A stretch of 64,000 nucleotides of DNA. Origin: Bacillota bacterium. Its GTDB lineage: Bacteria > Bacillota > Clostridia > Christensenellales > SZUA-584. This document shows, piece after piece, positions 49,639-59,437 of this stretch. The notes under the pieces are model-generated. The model saw nothing but the letters and a program-made list of their open reading frames with translations. It was not told the DNA's origin and did not search any database. The stretch's first letter is position 1. Each line of letters opens with the position of its first letter. Position numbers and translations under genes: made by a program. The stretch lies in the NCBI GenBank assembly GCA_023408075.1, contig JAEYKW010000015.1, positions 248,001 to 312,000 on the forward strand, read 5' to 3'.

Positions 49639-52365
49639 TTACTCCTTCGCGGCACCGCTTAAATTCCAGCCGTTGTTCACCGGCAGTTCCAATATCGCGC
49701 GCGTATACTTGTTAAGCTCGGATTCAAAATACAAATGCCCGTGATGATCCGAAACGATGCCGTGGCTGATCGACAGCCCGAGCCCCGTTCCTTCGTCGCG
49801 CGATTTCGTCGTAAAGAAAGGATCAAACATCTTCTCCTTCACATTGTCGGGAATCCCCACGCCGTGATCCTCCACCGTGATCCTCACCCATTCGCTGCCG
49901 TCCGTCCGCACAAAAAACATGCTGGAAAGCAGAATGCGCTTGTCCTCATGCTCGTCCTTATACCGTGCGTTGAGCGCGTCACGCGCGTTTGTGATCAGGT
50001 TCATCAGCACCTGCTGAATCTGCTGGCTCCGGCATTTGACGCTCGGCAGCTCGGGTGCCAGTGCCACCTCGAGCGTGATCCTGTCGGTGCGGATGATCGT
50101 ACGGATCAGCAGCAGCGTCTCGTTGATGATGTCGTTGACCTGCGCAAGGCTGTGCGTTTGCTTCTCCTGCCGCGCGAACTTAAGCAGATTTTTGACGATA
50201 CCGGCAATTCTCTGCCCTTCCTTAATAATCTCGCCGCTGAACTCCACAATGTCCGTATCCACACCCTGCGCTTCCGAAATGAGCTGGGCATAGTTGATGA
50301 TGCCGCTCACCGGATTGTTGATCTCGTGCGCGACGCCGCCCGCGAGCACACCGATCGATTCGAGCTTTTGCTTGTGGCGCAGCTGCGCCTCCATATTGAG
50401 TTTCTCCGTCTCGAGCTGTCGGCTCTGCGTGACATCGTGCATAAAAACGAGCGCGCCGTCTTCTCCTCCGAGCTGAAACGACACAGCCGAAAGCTCCGCT
50501 TCGTTTTGTTTATGATCCGGGCGGACAAGCGACAATCTCGCCATGCTGCGCGGTTTTTTTGCAAGCAGCCGCCAGCGCGGCGTGACCTGCCTGCTTGCCG
50601 GAAAATACGCAGCCACCGGATTCCCAAGCAGTTCGTTTTCATTTTCGACCCCAAAAAGCTCGACCGCCATCCGGTTGACATACACAAAAATACCGTCCAT
50701 CTCCACAAACACGCCGTCCGGCGCATTTTCCACGAAGAGACGAAAACGGTTCTCACTCTCTATAAGCCCTCTTTCCGTGCTTTTGCGTTCCGTCACATCC
50801 TGCACAATCATGTGCAGCAGTCGTCCGCTGCCGATCTCCACGCAGCCGCTGAAAATCTCAACGTCCCGCAGCTGTCCGTCGCAGCGCAAATGCTGGGCGC
50901 TGAAACGCCCCGCACCGTTATCCCAAGCCTCCGCAAACACCTTTCGCAGTGTTTTTTCACCGGACGTGTCAATATCCCAGAGCATCTTTTCTTCATCGCC
51001 CGCCATACCGTAAAACTCGCGCGCCGCCGTGTTCATATCGCAGATAAGCCCCGAGCCGCAATCAACGATCATCTGAACCGCATTGTTGGAATGAAACAGC
51101 GAGTGATACTTCGCTTCACTCTCTTCAATCCTCGCATGGTCGTTTTTGGACGCCGTCATGTCGATATTGACACCGGTCATGCGCAGAGGGGCCCCTTGCT
51201 CATCGCAGATGCACGTGCCGATTGCCTTGATGCAGCGCACACTGCCATCCGGCCTCACCACGCGAAACTCGTCTTCGTATTCGCCGGCCGCATTGAGCAG
51301 CCCGATTTTAGCCTCCGCCGCATCATCCGGATGCAAGCAGGCTATCCAATCGGAAAGCTTGCCGGAAAAAGCCCCCGCGTCCAAACCGTAAATCGCGCTC
51401 ATCTGCGCGTCCCAGGCGACTGTATCGCTCGCGATATCAATGTCCCATATGCCCATATCCGCCACGCGGGAGGCAAGCGAAAAACGTTCGTTCATCGTTT
51501 TGAGATTTTGCTTCAACGCAATCAGAGAGGATAAATCGTAGACGGTATATATCAAACACGGTTCGTCGTTAAACACCGTTTTGTCGAGTGAAATCAGCAC
51601 CTGCCGCGTCTCGCCGGTTTTGGTGCAAAGCGATGTTTCGTAATCGCGTACCGGCTCACCGTTATCGAGCCGTTTCACCATCACCCGCCGTATCTCGGGA
51701 TCGTCGAATATGCTGAGCGCAATGCCCGTCTGACCGATCAGCTCTTCGCGGCTGAATCCGAACAGCCTTAAATAGCTGCCGTTCGCATCAATCACGCGGC
51801 TGTCGGAGAGCCTTGTGATCAGTATCGCGGCCGGAGACGCCTCGAATATCTTCCTGAACTGATCTTCCTTCTGCAAAAGTGCCGCTTCATCGTGCTCATG
51901 CGAGTCCATCTCATCTTGAAGGCGCTGCCTGTCGGCCTGTGCACGAAGGTCATCCTCCATGATGGACGCATATTGCGCGAGCATCTGCTGAGCCCAGTTC
52001 CAGAATTTCTTTTCCTTTTTGTCGATAATGCTGATGACCCCGAAAACCTGTCCCTGAGGCCAAAGAATCGGATATCCCATGTAAGACGTGAGCCCCGAGG
52101 GCAGATGTTTCCACGCGTCTTCCTTCAGGCTGTTGTTCACAATCAGCCTTTTGCGGGTGGCGTGCACCCTTTCGCCATACGCAGCGGCATCCGCCGTCAG
52201 TTCCTCGACGGCTTGCTCCATACCGGGAACCCCGCAGCTTTTGATCAAGAACTCGGTGCCCTCTTCAAGCGGCCGCAGCACATAAGCCCCCGGGCTCTCC
52301 GTGATTTCCGATATGAGATCCAGCATGCTTTTCCATTTCGCATGGACTGCAGTCTCAATATTCAA
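49639..52365 (-). CDS. Soluble multi-PAS sensor histidine kinase
   Basis: The 908-residue kinase has no membrane span, so it senses cytoplasmic signals. An N-terminal GAF-like domain covers about residues 1-145. Four PAS-type domains follow: FRKIFEASPAAILITRLSDS near 170, MGIWDIDIASDTVAWDAQM near 300, SLFHSNNAVQMIVDCGSGL near 430 and LFVENAPDGVFVEMDGIFVY near 550. The phosphorylated His is in GGVAHEINNPVSG, and the ATP domain has LMNLITNARDAL, DHGVGIPDN and GTGLGLSIS. The start is uncertain; I favour a TTG at 52365 seven bases after GGGGG. It is coupled to the HD-GYP regulator. Confidence 0.92.
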   Translation of the reverse strand: MNIETAVHAKWKSMLDLISEITESPGAYVLRPLEEGTEFLIKSCGVPGMEQAVEELTADAAAYGERVHATRKRLIVNNSLKEDAWKHLPSGLTSYMGYPILWPQGQVFGVISIIDKKEKKFWNWAQQMLAQYASIMEDDLRAQADRQRLQDEMDSHEHDEAALLQKEDQFRKIFEASPAAILITRLSDSRVIDANGSYLRLFGFSREELIGQTGIALSIFDDPEIRRVMVKRLDNGEPVRDYETSLCTKTGETRQVLISLDKTVFNDEPCLIYTVYDLSSLIALKQNLKTMNERFSLASRVADMGIWDIDIASDTVAWDAQMSAIYGLDAGAFSGKLSDWIACLHPDDAAEAKIGLLNAAGEYEDEFRVVRPDGSVRCIKAIGTCICDEQGAPLRMTGVNIDMTASKNDHARIEESEAKYHSLFHSNNAVQMIVDCGSGLICDMNTAAREFYGMAGDEEKMLWDIDTSGEKTLRKVFAEAWDNGAGRFSAQHLRCDGQLRDVEIFSGCVEIGSGRLLHMIVQDVTERKSTERGLIESENRFRLFVENAPDGVFVEMDGIFVYVNRMAVELFGVENENELLGNPVAAYFPASRQVTPRWRLLAKKPRSMARLSLVRPDHKQNEAELSAVSFQLGGEDGALVFMHDVTQSRQLETEKLNMEAQLRHKQKLESIGVLAGGVAHEINNPVSGIINYAQLISEAQGVDTDIVEFSGEIIKEGQRIAGIVKNLLKFARQEKQTHSLAQVNDIINETLLLIRTIIRTDRITLEVALAPELPSVKCRSQQIQQVLMNLITNARDALNARYKDEHEDKRILLSSMFFVRTDGSEWVRITVEDHGVGIPDNVKEKMFDPFFTTKSRDEGTGLGLSISHGIVSDHHGHLYFESELNKYTRAILELPVNNGWNLSGAAKE

Positions 52366-52641
52366 TATTTCGCCCCCGTTACCCAAAAAAATAAATCAAA
52401 AATTTTGCATATCAGCCATATAGATAAACCATTTTAAACAATATATAACCCAATCATCAATGGCTGGCGGTTTTTAATTTTAACTGTCATATTGAGCGCT
52501 GTTATAGACCTGTTTTGAATCGGACATCAACCAATAACGTTTCCTGCCCGCGTTATTCTCCTGCACACAAAATTTCCTGTTTATTTACGGCCGGCCATAG
52601 TATAATGGATTTAAGAATACATGTTCTTATTGGAGGCATTC

Positions 52642-53724
52642 ATGAGTTCTACCGTATTATTCTCACCAGTCAAATTCAGCAAATACGACCCGGATGAAAC
52701 ACTGCCGGTACGCTTCGGGCGATTGATCGACCGCCTTGAGCTAAAGGATACCGTTGAGGGAAAATGGACAGCCGTTAAAATGCATCTTGGACGCGAGATC
52801 GGCTATACGACAATCCATCCGCTGTTTGTCCGCATGCTGATAGAAAAGCTCAAGTCTTACGGTGCGCGTCCGTTTATCACCGATCAGGTTATTGACGGGG
52901 CCCGTTTGAGAGGCTATACCGAAGACCTGCTGGGTGCCCCCATTGTTCCGGTCTGCGGGACAATGGAGCGCTACGTCTATGAAAACGAGGTCGATTTCCG
53001 CACGTTTAAGAATGTGGATATCGGCGGCAATATTCACGATGCCGACGTGATGATTGACCTTAGCCACGTGAAAGGCCACGGTGCCTGCGGATACGGCGGC
53101 GCATGCAAAAACATCGCGATGGGCTGCGTCACCGACAGAACGCGACACCAGATTCATGCGCTTGAGGGCGGCCTTGTGTGGGACGAATCGCTTTGCACGC
53201 ATTGCGAAGCCTGTATCACAAGCTGCAACCACAGCGCGAACAGCTTCAGCGAGGAAGGCAAGTATACGGTCTTTTATCACAACTGCACCACCTGCCAGCA
53301 CTGTGTAAAGGTTTGCCCGACCGGCGCAATCTCGCTTGATGCGCACAACTATACCGACTTTCAGACAGGCATGGCGATATGCACCAAAACCGTGCTTAAT
53401 ACGTTTGAGCCGGGCCATGTGTTTTACATCAACTTTTTGACGAACATCACGGCAATCTGTGACTGCTGGGGTATTTCCACACCCGCGCTCGTCCCCGATA
53501 TCGGCGTGATGGCAAGCACGGATATTGTCGCAATTGAACGGGCCTGTCTGGATGCGATTACAATGGACAAGTTCAACCCAGACGGCATACCGCAGGGCAC
53601 GACCCTCGGGGATGAAGGACATCTTTTCGAGCGGCTGCACGGCAAAAACCCGTATATTCAGCTCGACGAGTTGGAAAAGCTCGGCCTTGGGTCTCAGAAC
53701 TATGAGCTAACTGAGGTTAAATAA
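52642..53724 (+). CDS. DUF362 protein with two 4Fe-4S clusters
   Basis: The 360-residue product has an N-terminal DUF362 domain (VKMHLGREIGYTTIHPLFVR, then VIDLSHVKGHGACGYGGACK-like DVMIDLSHVKGHGACGYGG). A ferredoxin insert carries CTHCEACITSCNHSAN and CTTCQHCVKVCPTGAIS near residues 190-235. DUF362 proteins are cytoplasmic, redox-related and of unknown function. GGAGG lies six bases before the ATG at 52642; an earlier ATG at 52621 is not preceded by one. It appears monocistronic. Confidence 0.88.
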   Translation: MSSTVLFSPVKFSKYDPDETLPVRFGRLIDRLELKDTVEGKWTAVKMHLGREIGYTTIHPLFVRMLIEKLKSYGARPFITDQVIDGARLRGYTEDLLGAPIVPVCGTMERYVYENEVDFRTFKNVDIGGNIHDADVMIDLSHVKGHGACGYGGACKNIAMGCVTDRTRHQIHALEGGLVWDESLCTHCEACITSCNHSANSFSEEGKYTVFYHNCTTCQHCVKVCPTGAISLDAHNYTDFQTGMAICTKTVLNTFEPGHVFYINFLTNITAICDCWGISTPALVPDIGVMASTDIVAIERACLDAITMDKFNPDGIPQGTTLGDEGHLFERLHGKNPYIQLDELEKLGLGSQNYELTEVK

Positions 53725-53934
53725 AGGCCGAATTTCGCCGAAAACAGGCGTTAAGGCACGGTGTCAGGGAAAACCCGGCAGATATGTCACGGAATGCGAC
53801 GCAATCTTTACGATATTGTTACAAAAGTGTTGCGAAGAGCCGCCTTTTCTGATAGAATAATGACAACGTATTGATAAAGAGGCGGATTTGTCCGTTACCT
53901 AAGATCAATAAAATCAAGATTAAGGGGCGAACGA

Positions 53935-55659
53935 ATGAAAAAGCACAGAAAGAAAACGACATTCAATTTTACCCGTATGGCCAAACGGCTGCTGTTAAGG
54001 CTGCGCCGCAGAACCGCGCAAGTCTCTCAGAACATGCAGACGAGCCGTCTGACTCGGGAGACACCTGCCGAACTGCAAAGATCGACGCGCAAGCGTTTCA
54101 TTCGGGTAAAGAACTTAAGGAGGCTCATCGCCGCCGGCGGGGCTGCGGTGGTCGTTGTTGTGATAGTTGTGCTCGTCACATCGCTGGGTGCCCCGAAACC
54201 CGCCGTTTCAGGCGAAAACCTCCTGGCTGCGAAGGACGATCTCCCTGCCGTCAACGAGATGGCAGCCGTCAACAGCGAGCCCATCCCCACCACAGTACCC
54301 GAATCCAAGGTGACGCTGGCTATGCCGGTTTTCGAAGCGGTCAACATCACCGAAGGCGTGGAAGCCACTGTGGTGACCGACATACAAACGCGCCTGATGG
54401 AGCTTGACTATCTTGAAGAAGATGAGCCGGGCACCGTTTATGAAGAGACAACCAAAATGGCTGTCCAGCATTTTCAGACGCAGCACGCGCTGCCCGTCAC
54501 CGGCACGGTGGACCAAGCCACTTACGACTTGCTGATGTCGGATCAGGCGCAATATTACACGATCACGATCGGCGCGGAAGACGCGGATGTGGGCGGGCTG
54601 CAGCAGCGTCTTTACGAGCTCGGTTATATCGACAAGGTCACCAACTATTTTGGTACGGATACGGAAAGCGCGGTCAAGAAATTCCAGAAGCTCAACGGTC
54701 TCTCCGAGGACGGCAAGGTCGGCAAGAACACGCGCGAAATGCTTTACTCGGAAGATGCCAAGCCCAATATGTATTCTTATGGCGAGCAAAGCCCCGAGAT
54801 ACTCACCTATCAGCAGCGTCTGAAAGACCTTGGCTATCTCACAACCGAGCCTGACGGCACATTCGGCGAGGATACAAAAATCGCCGTCCGCCGTTTTCAG
54901 GAAAGCAGCGGCCTCATCGCAGACGGCTATATCGGGCCGACCACCAAAGACGCGCTGATGTCGGCCGAGGCACAGGGCAACGCGCTGGCCATCGGCGCGA
55001 AGGGCGACGACGTCACGCGCGTTCAGGACCGCCTCAAAGAGCTCGGTTATATGAAAAAAGCCACCGGCTATTACGGTGAAGATACGGAAACTGCGGTTCG
55101 CAATTTCCAGCAGACCAACAAGCTCACTGTAGACGGCAAGATCGGCAGACATACGATGAACACACTGTTCTCGGACAGCGCCAAAAAATACAAAAAGCCC
55201 GCGAGCTCCAGCGGCAGCTCTTCAAACAACGGCGGTTCATCCAATAGCGGCGGTTCTTCGAGCAGCGAAGGCGGCTCCTCGGCGAATATCACGGGCGCGA
55301 ACATCGAATCGTACATCTCTGTGGCCGAATCCAAGATCGGCAAGAAATACGTGCGCGGTGCCAAAGGCCCCAATTCGTTCGACTGCTCGGGTTTTGTGTA
55401 CTGGTGTCTCAATCAGGTGGGCGTCAACCAGAGCTATATGACATCGGCCACGTGGGCAAAGAGCACGAAATACACCAAAATCGGCAGTATGGATGAAATG
55501 CAGCGCGGCGATATCATCGTATTCAAAGGCCATGTGGCCATCTACGCGGGCAGCGGCGTGATGATAGACGCATCGTCGAGCAACGGCAAGGTCGTCAAGC
55601 GCGCCAGCACAGGTTCCTGGGCGAAACGCAACTTCATCTGTGCGTTCCGCGTGTTCTAA
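53935..55659 (+). CDS. NlpC/P60 peptidoglycan hydrolase with four PG-binding repeats
   Basis: The 574-residue envelope enzyme cuts peptide stems of peptidoglycan. A basic N-terminal cytoplasmic segment of about 65 residues (KRLLLRLRRRTAQ and similar) precedes one membrane span at about residues 67-85. Four peptidoglycan-binding type 1 domains follow, each with LQ-R-L-LGY and a VRNFQ-like ending, between about 145 and 420. After a Ser/Gly linker (430-465) comes the NlpC/P60 domain, with catalytic Cys in FDCSGFVYWCLN and His in GHVAIYAGSG. Spore germination or daughter-cell separation are possible roles. Confidence 0.93.
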   Translation: MKKHRKKTTFNFTRMAKRLLLRLRRRTAQVSQNMQTSRLTRETPAELQRSTRKRFIRVKNLRRLIAAGGAAVVVVVIVVLVTSLGAPKPAVSGENLLAAKDDLPAVNEMAAVNSEPIPTTVPESKVTLAMPVFEAVNITEGVEATVVTDIQTRLMELDYLEEDEPGTVYEETTKMAVQHFQTQHALPVTGTVDQATYDLLMSDQAQYYTITIGAEDADVGGLQQRLYELGYIDKVTNYFGTDTESAVKKFQKLNGLSEDGKVGKNTREMLYSEDAKPNMYSYGEQSPEILTYQQRLKDLGYLTTEPDGTFGEDTKIAVRRFQESSGLIADGYIGPTTKDALMSAEAQGNALAIGAKGDDVTRVQDRLKELGYMKKATGYYGEDTETAVRNFQQTNKLTVDGKIGRHTMNTLFSDSAKKYKKPASSSGSSSNNGGSSNSGGSSSSEGGSSANITGANIESYISVAESKIGKKYVRGAKGPNSFDCSGFVYWCLNQVGVNQSYMTSATWAKSTKYTKIGSMDEMQRGDIIVFKGHVAIYAGSGVMIDASSSNGKVVKRASTGSWAKRNFICAFRVF

Positions 55660-55684
55660 ACCATCATGAAGGGATATTTGATTC

Positions 55685-56290
55685 ATGAAAAGATGTTTTG
55701 TGTTGCTTCTCACAGCGCTGGTCCTTCTGCTCGGCGCATGCGGAAACAGCAATGAGGCACCGCCGTCCGGCGAGACGGAATCGGTGCCCAGCGAAAACCC
55801 CTCTCCCACGGCCACACCGACACCCGATTTTGCGGGCACGGATTTTTCCGGCCGCTGGCATGTGTTTGAAATCATCGATTCCAACGGCTTGCCTGTGAGC
55901 GATGCGGAGAAACAGAACATGGGAGCGGGATTCATTCTGGAACTGCTCGCCAACGGAACATACTTCGTGTATGGCGCCGACGGCAAGGTGCTGGGACAGG
56001 GTGCATACAGTGTGGCGCTCAATCAACTCACACTGACTGCCCAAGGGTCTCAAACCGTGTATGAAATTACCGATGCGGATACACTGCGCATCACCCAGCC
56101 GGACACAAGCGCCACCGTCATGAAGCGTGAAGCCAAGGAGTCCACTGAGGAAGGCGACGTGATTGAGGGAGAGACCTCAGGCGAGACGCCTGAGGGTGAT
56201 GTGATTGAGGAAGAGGCGGATTTTCTGGACGAAGCTGAGCCTGATCTCACACTCTCTGCCGAAACGAGCCCCTCACCGCCCGCCCAATAA
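55685..56290 (+). CDS. Hypothetical lipoprotein with lipocalin-like core
   Basis: The 201-residue product has a lipobox Cys at residue 19 (LLLGAC), a Pro/Ser/Thr linker, and a small beta domain from about residue 56 (FSGRWHVFEIIDSNGLPVSD, then GAYSVALNQLTLTAQG). This core resembles lipocalin-like extracellular domains. A Glu-rich tail (EEGDVIEGETSGETPEGDVI) follows and contains a short internal repeat. It starts 25 bases after the NlpC/P60 gene and probably shares its transcript. Confidence 0.72.
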   Translation: MKRCFVLLLTALVLLLGACGNSNEAPPSGETESVPSENPSPTATPTPDFAGTDFSGRWHVFEIIDSNGLPVSDAEKQNMGAGFILELLANGTYFVYGADGKVLGQGAYSVALNQLTLTAQGSQTVYEITDADTLRITQPDTSATVMKREAKESTEEGDVIEGETSGETPEGDVIEEEADFLDEAEPDLTLSAETSPSPPAQ

Positions 56291-56299
56291 AGAGCGAAA

Positions 56300-56324
56300 A
56301 GAAGCGCCAAGCGCTTCTTTTTTT
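56300..56324 (+). terminator. Terminator after the lipoprotein gene
   Basis: AGAAGCGC-CAA-GCGCTTCT is a perfect 8-bp hairpin followed by six T. Confidence 0.92.
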
Positions 56325-56800
56325 GCTGACAGATACCGACAATGTCTTTGAAGGCAGTTTATCTGGCGGCCTATTTCACTGTTCTATTAAGGAGCGACAG
56401 CGATACCATGGAATAGAGCCTGCAACAGAATCTCATCCCGTCGCCGTTACTTCGCAATGCCCGTTCGACAGCGGAAAGAATGACCGCCACCGCAGCTTTC
56501 CGTTTATTAGGGTATGTTTCGAAAGAGCTCAAGCAACTGGCTCAGTATCCAGAATAACACCCAGTATTTATAGCGATTTGCCTATGGGATTTCATCTGCT
56601 TCGCCGGTATACATCTTTGTTGCCACCACGTCATGGAATGCATGATAATCAGGCCGCGTTTTCACAAAAACTGAGCAGCGCCGCTTTTTTATGGGCACTT
56701 CCCTTTTTAGTTGAAAGAATGTAAAATATTTATGTATCCCATAGCACTTTTTGTGTTTTAAAACGTCTAATATACAAGTAAAGGAAAAGGAGCCAAAATC
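56325..56800 (+). other. Intergenic region before the anti-sigma/sigma pair
   Basis: About 475 bases with no supported gene; a 133-codon open frame here lacks a ribosome binding site and any recognisable feature. The AT-rich last 80 bases probably contain the promoter of the next operon; AAAAGGAG lies before the ATG at 56801. I cannot assign a clear ECF-type promoter. Confidence 0.4.
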
Positions 56801-57562
56801 ATGATAAATGCATGCTACGAACCCGATGCCGCATTTGATTCGCTGTTTCATGTGCTGGAAAAACCGCTCCCGTCATCGCCGATGACAGATCCGAAATATT
56901 TTTTGAGCATGAATGAGGACGCGATTTTACGCAACCTCAATGAATCGCGGCATGAACAGCGGCGTATTGCCATGACGCGCTACGCAGCCGCATTCGGCGT
57001 GTTTACGGCGATTGCGATGATGCTGACATTCTCACGTGAGGTCAGGGCCTTTGCACGCGAGGTGATCTATTCCGTTATCGAATGGTTTTCGCCGCAGCAA
57101 AACGAATCCGGCGTGAGCTTTGATATTGAAGACGGCACCCACACAAGCGCGCCCAGTGCAAATGCTTTAAAACCCGGCGAAAAAGTGAGTTTTAAGGATC
57201 TGAGCGAAGTGGACAAACTCTACAGCCACAGCATCTACGTGCTCAGCGGTCCGTCCTTCGTGCTGGCAGATGGGTACATCCAAGATGATACCATTTGCAC
57301 AAACTATGATGCGGATGGAACAAGAGTTCAGATCATTGCCTCGCCCATTCAAAACAGCGGCAGCGTAAACTACCGTTTCAACGACGGCAGCTTTGAAAAA
57401 CTCGATGTGGCCTCTCTCGGTACATTCTACTACGATCTGTCGGACGGTACGCTATTCGGCGGCATCATGACAAGCGGCACAGATCTGACTATCAGAGTGC
57501 CGGAAAACGCATCCGCCGGATTGCTGGAAAAAATCGTACAAGCTCTGAGCCTTTATCGCTAA
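56801..57562 (+). CDS. Putative membrane anti-sigma factor
   Basis: The 253-residue product has a cytoplasmic N-terminus of about 55 residues (MNEDAILRNLNESRHEQRRI) and one membrane span at about residues 60-77 (TRYAAAFGVFTAIAMMLTF). An outside domain with a DUF4367-like end follows (SGTDLTIRVPENASAGLLEK). Paired with the sigma factor gene 15 bases downstream, it is most likely its anti-sigma factor. The unusual feature is that it comes first in the operon. Confidence 0.7.
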   Translation: MINACYEPDAAFDSLFHVLEKPLPSSPMTDPKYFLSMNEDAILRNLNESRHEQRRIAMTRYAAAFGVFTAIAMMLTFSREVRAFAREVIYSVIEWFSPQQNESGVSFDIEDGTHTSAPSANALKPGEKVSFKDLSEVDKLYSHSIYVLSGPSFVLADGYIQDDTICTNYDADGTRVQIIASPIQNSGSVNYRFNDGSFEKLDVASLGTFYYDLSDGTLFGGIMTSGTDLTIRVPENASAGLLEKIVQALSLYR

Positions 57563-57577
57563 GCGTCGGGTAAGCGT

Positions 57578-58069
57578 ATGAAAAGCAGCTATGACCTGTT
57601 TGCATCGATATGGGAACAGCACCACATTCCATTGTATAAGTATCTTTACTCGCGCATGTCGAACCAGTATGACGCCGAGGATGTTTTGCAGACCACGGCG
57701 CTCAAAGCGGCGAGGAATTTTCATAAGCTCAAAAATATAAAGGATGCAAGACAATGGCTTTTTTCCATTGCCACAAACGCAATGAACGACCATTTCAGAA
57801 GAAACAGCGCAAAGGTGTCTATCGAGCAGCTGCCCGAAGTGGTCTCGGCGGAGAATGTGAGCGGCTTCAGTGATTTAAAGTTTACGCTGAATATGTATTT
57901 GGAAAAGCTGCCGGCCGAGAAGCAAAACCTTTTTTACCTGTACATGCAAAAAGCGCTCAACCTCAAAGAGATTGCCGGTGTGCTTGATATCGGGTACTCA
58001 ACTGCGCGCAAATGGCTTCAGGAAATTAAAGACGATCTGACGGAAGAGCTGTATGACAAAGCGCAATAA
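57578..58069 (+). CDS. ECF-type RNA polymerase sigma factor
   Basis: The 163-residue product has region 2 (IPLYKYLYSRMSNQYDAEDV, LQTTALKAARNFHKLKNIKD, ARQWLFSIATNAMNDHFRRN) and region 4 (LPAEKQNLFYLYMQKALNLK, EIAGVLDIGYSTARKWLQEI). No region 1 or 3 is present, as usual in extracytoplasmic function sigma factors. The ribosome binding site is weak (CGGGTAAG), so translation may depend on coupling with the upstream gene. Target promoters are unknown. Confidence 0.88.
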   Translation: MKSSYDLFASIWEQHHIPLYKYLYSRMSNQYDAEDVLQTTALKAARNFHKLKNIKDARQWLFSIATNAMNDHFRRNSAKVSIEQLPEVVSAENVSGFSDLKFTLNMYLEKLPAEKQNLFYLYMQKALNLKEIAGVLDIGYSTARKWLQEIKDDLTEELYDKAQ

Positions 58070-58463
58070 TCCGTTTTTTTGATATGCATCCCTCATCTGC
58101 GATGGATACGTTATAACGCGGACCCTGCGGTCACCCGCCGCAATTTATTGCTGTCAGCGGCTATTCATGTACAAGATGGCATATGTGCTTTGGTATGTTT
58201 GAAACTCATGGCGGATAGCTGGCGCCTGAAAACGGCATTGCATGCCGGGCTCGGTCAAACATTCCCTCAATCAAGCGCTTCCCCCTGCCGCATAGGGAAA
58301 AGACGTTATCCTCTTATTCATTCATGATCCATCTCTCTTTGAATTTGAGCCTTTGTTAGTTCTCTAGAATTGTCTAAAATAAAAAAAGCAGACACTATTC
58401 TTTTGATAATGTCCACTTTTTATCTGACCGGTTCAGCCAGCGGGCCTCTTTAATGTGCAGACC
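58070..58463. other. Convergent intergenic region with a minus-strand terminator
   Basis: No gene is supported. On the minus strand GACATTAT (58406-58413) and ATAGTGTC (58391-58398) pair over eight bases and are followed by a T-run at 58381-58388, which should end the secreted-protein gene. Confidence 0.6.
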
Positions 58464-59117
58464 TTATGCGTACCAATACTCTCTGAAAATAAGGCTGTCG
58501 GGTCTCCACGCGGAGCCTGTCCCCACTTTGATGCCCGAATTGTAGATGTCAAAAGCTTTGACAAGGTAATTCGTATGAACGCGCAGGTTCAGAGACTGCG
58601 CATCCGGCACATCCGCAGAATGAGAGCCTGATCTGTAATACGACGACGTCACCGAGAAGCCGACGGCAGATGATACCATGCTGCTGCCGACCGAATAGGT
58701 AGTCGAATATCCGGCTGAGCGCGTCTGTCCGAATGTTGACGAAAAGCTGCAAGGCCCATAGTACCAATACGAATCATAATCGTCTGAATAATAGCGGTAG
58801 CCCGTCGTCCTCACATTGCTGATGTATATGCTGGCAGCGGCCATCGGAGCGGCGCTTGTTTGGACAGACTCATCTATTGAGGCAAATTTGACGACCGTCG
58901 TTTTCACCGCAACAAGCTCCTGCCCTTCGGGCACTGCCAAGCCTTCGGCTTTGGCAATCTGCCTGAGGATAACCGGGTCTTTCTCAATGGTCTCTTTGAC
59001 CTCGGAGACTGGAGCTTGGCTCACCGGTTTCTCGGGTACATCGGCTGCATAGGCGGTACTCCCAAACGCCATTACGAGCAGAGCCGATAAAACAATGGCA
59101 ACGATTCTCTTTTTCAT
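58464..59117 (-). CDS. Secreted protein of unknown function, Tyr/Ser-rich
   Basis: The 217-residue product has a clear signal peptide (MKKRIVAIVLSALLVMAFGS, cleavage after AYA at about residue 24). A helical, charged propeptide-like part follows to about residue 70 (KETIEKDPVILRQIAKAEGL). The C-terminal half is rich in Tyr, Ser and Gly (TTGYRYYSDDYDSYWYYG, GYSTTYSVGSSMVSSAVGFS). It contains one Cys. No anchor or sorting motif is seen. AAGGAGG lies before the ATG. I do not recognise a family. Confidence 0.75.
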   Translation of the reverse strand: MKKRIVAIVLSALLVMAFGSTAYAADVPEKPVSQAPVSEVKETIEKDPVILRQIAKAEGLAVPEGQELVAVKTTVVKFASIDESVQTSAAPMAAASIYISNVRTTGYRYYSDDYDSYWYYGPCSFSSTFGQTRSAGYSTTYSVGSSMVSSAVGFSVTSSYYRSGSHSADVPDAQSLNLRVHTNYLVKAFDIYNSGIKVGTGSAWRPDSLIFREYWYA

Positions 59118-59263
59118 GGCTGGTCCTCCTTGGTTTTTCTTATAAGACGTTTTAAAACCGCAAAAGCGCTACGAAAAATCATATATTTTGTCCGATTTTG
59201 TATAAAAAATAATGACTCAACGCTTATTTTCACGTCTTTACCATTATATTACTCATGTGTTGA

Positions 59264-59333
59264 GCTCAAAACCGCTCAAAAACCGCTCATAAAATAAAAA
59301 AACATTGACCGCGCAAGCGGAAAATGTTATATT
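59264..59333 (+). promoter_or_regulatory. Promoter with upstream direct repeats before the DUF6323/DUF6179-like operon
   Basis: TTGACC (59305-59310) and TATATT (59328-59333) are 17 bases apart. Just upstream, GCTCAAAACC, GCTCAAAAACC and GCTCATAAAA follow one another (59264-59294), three phased copies of about 10-11 bases, i.e. one helical turn each, as expected for an activator or response-regulator site. The leader of about 100 bases ends in AAGGAGG. Confidence 0.6.
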
Positions 59334-59437
59334 ATAATTTATGGCTTATAGTTAATATTTGTCTTATTACACATATACTGTAGCACAAAAGCTGCGATTT
59401 GTCAATAGGTTTGTGGAAAAATTAAAGGAGGCAACGT

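Noticed and set aside
49735..51534. 599-codon open frame on the plus strand
   Set aside because: It lies wholly inside the histidine kinase gene on the opposite strand, has shadow composition (His/Arg/Leu-rich) and no ribosome binding site.
56323..56724. 133-codon plus-strand frame after the terminator
   Set aside because: It begins inside the terminator T-run, lacks a ribosome binding site and has no recognisable sequence.
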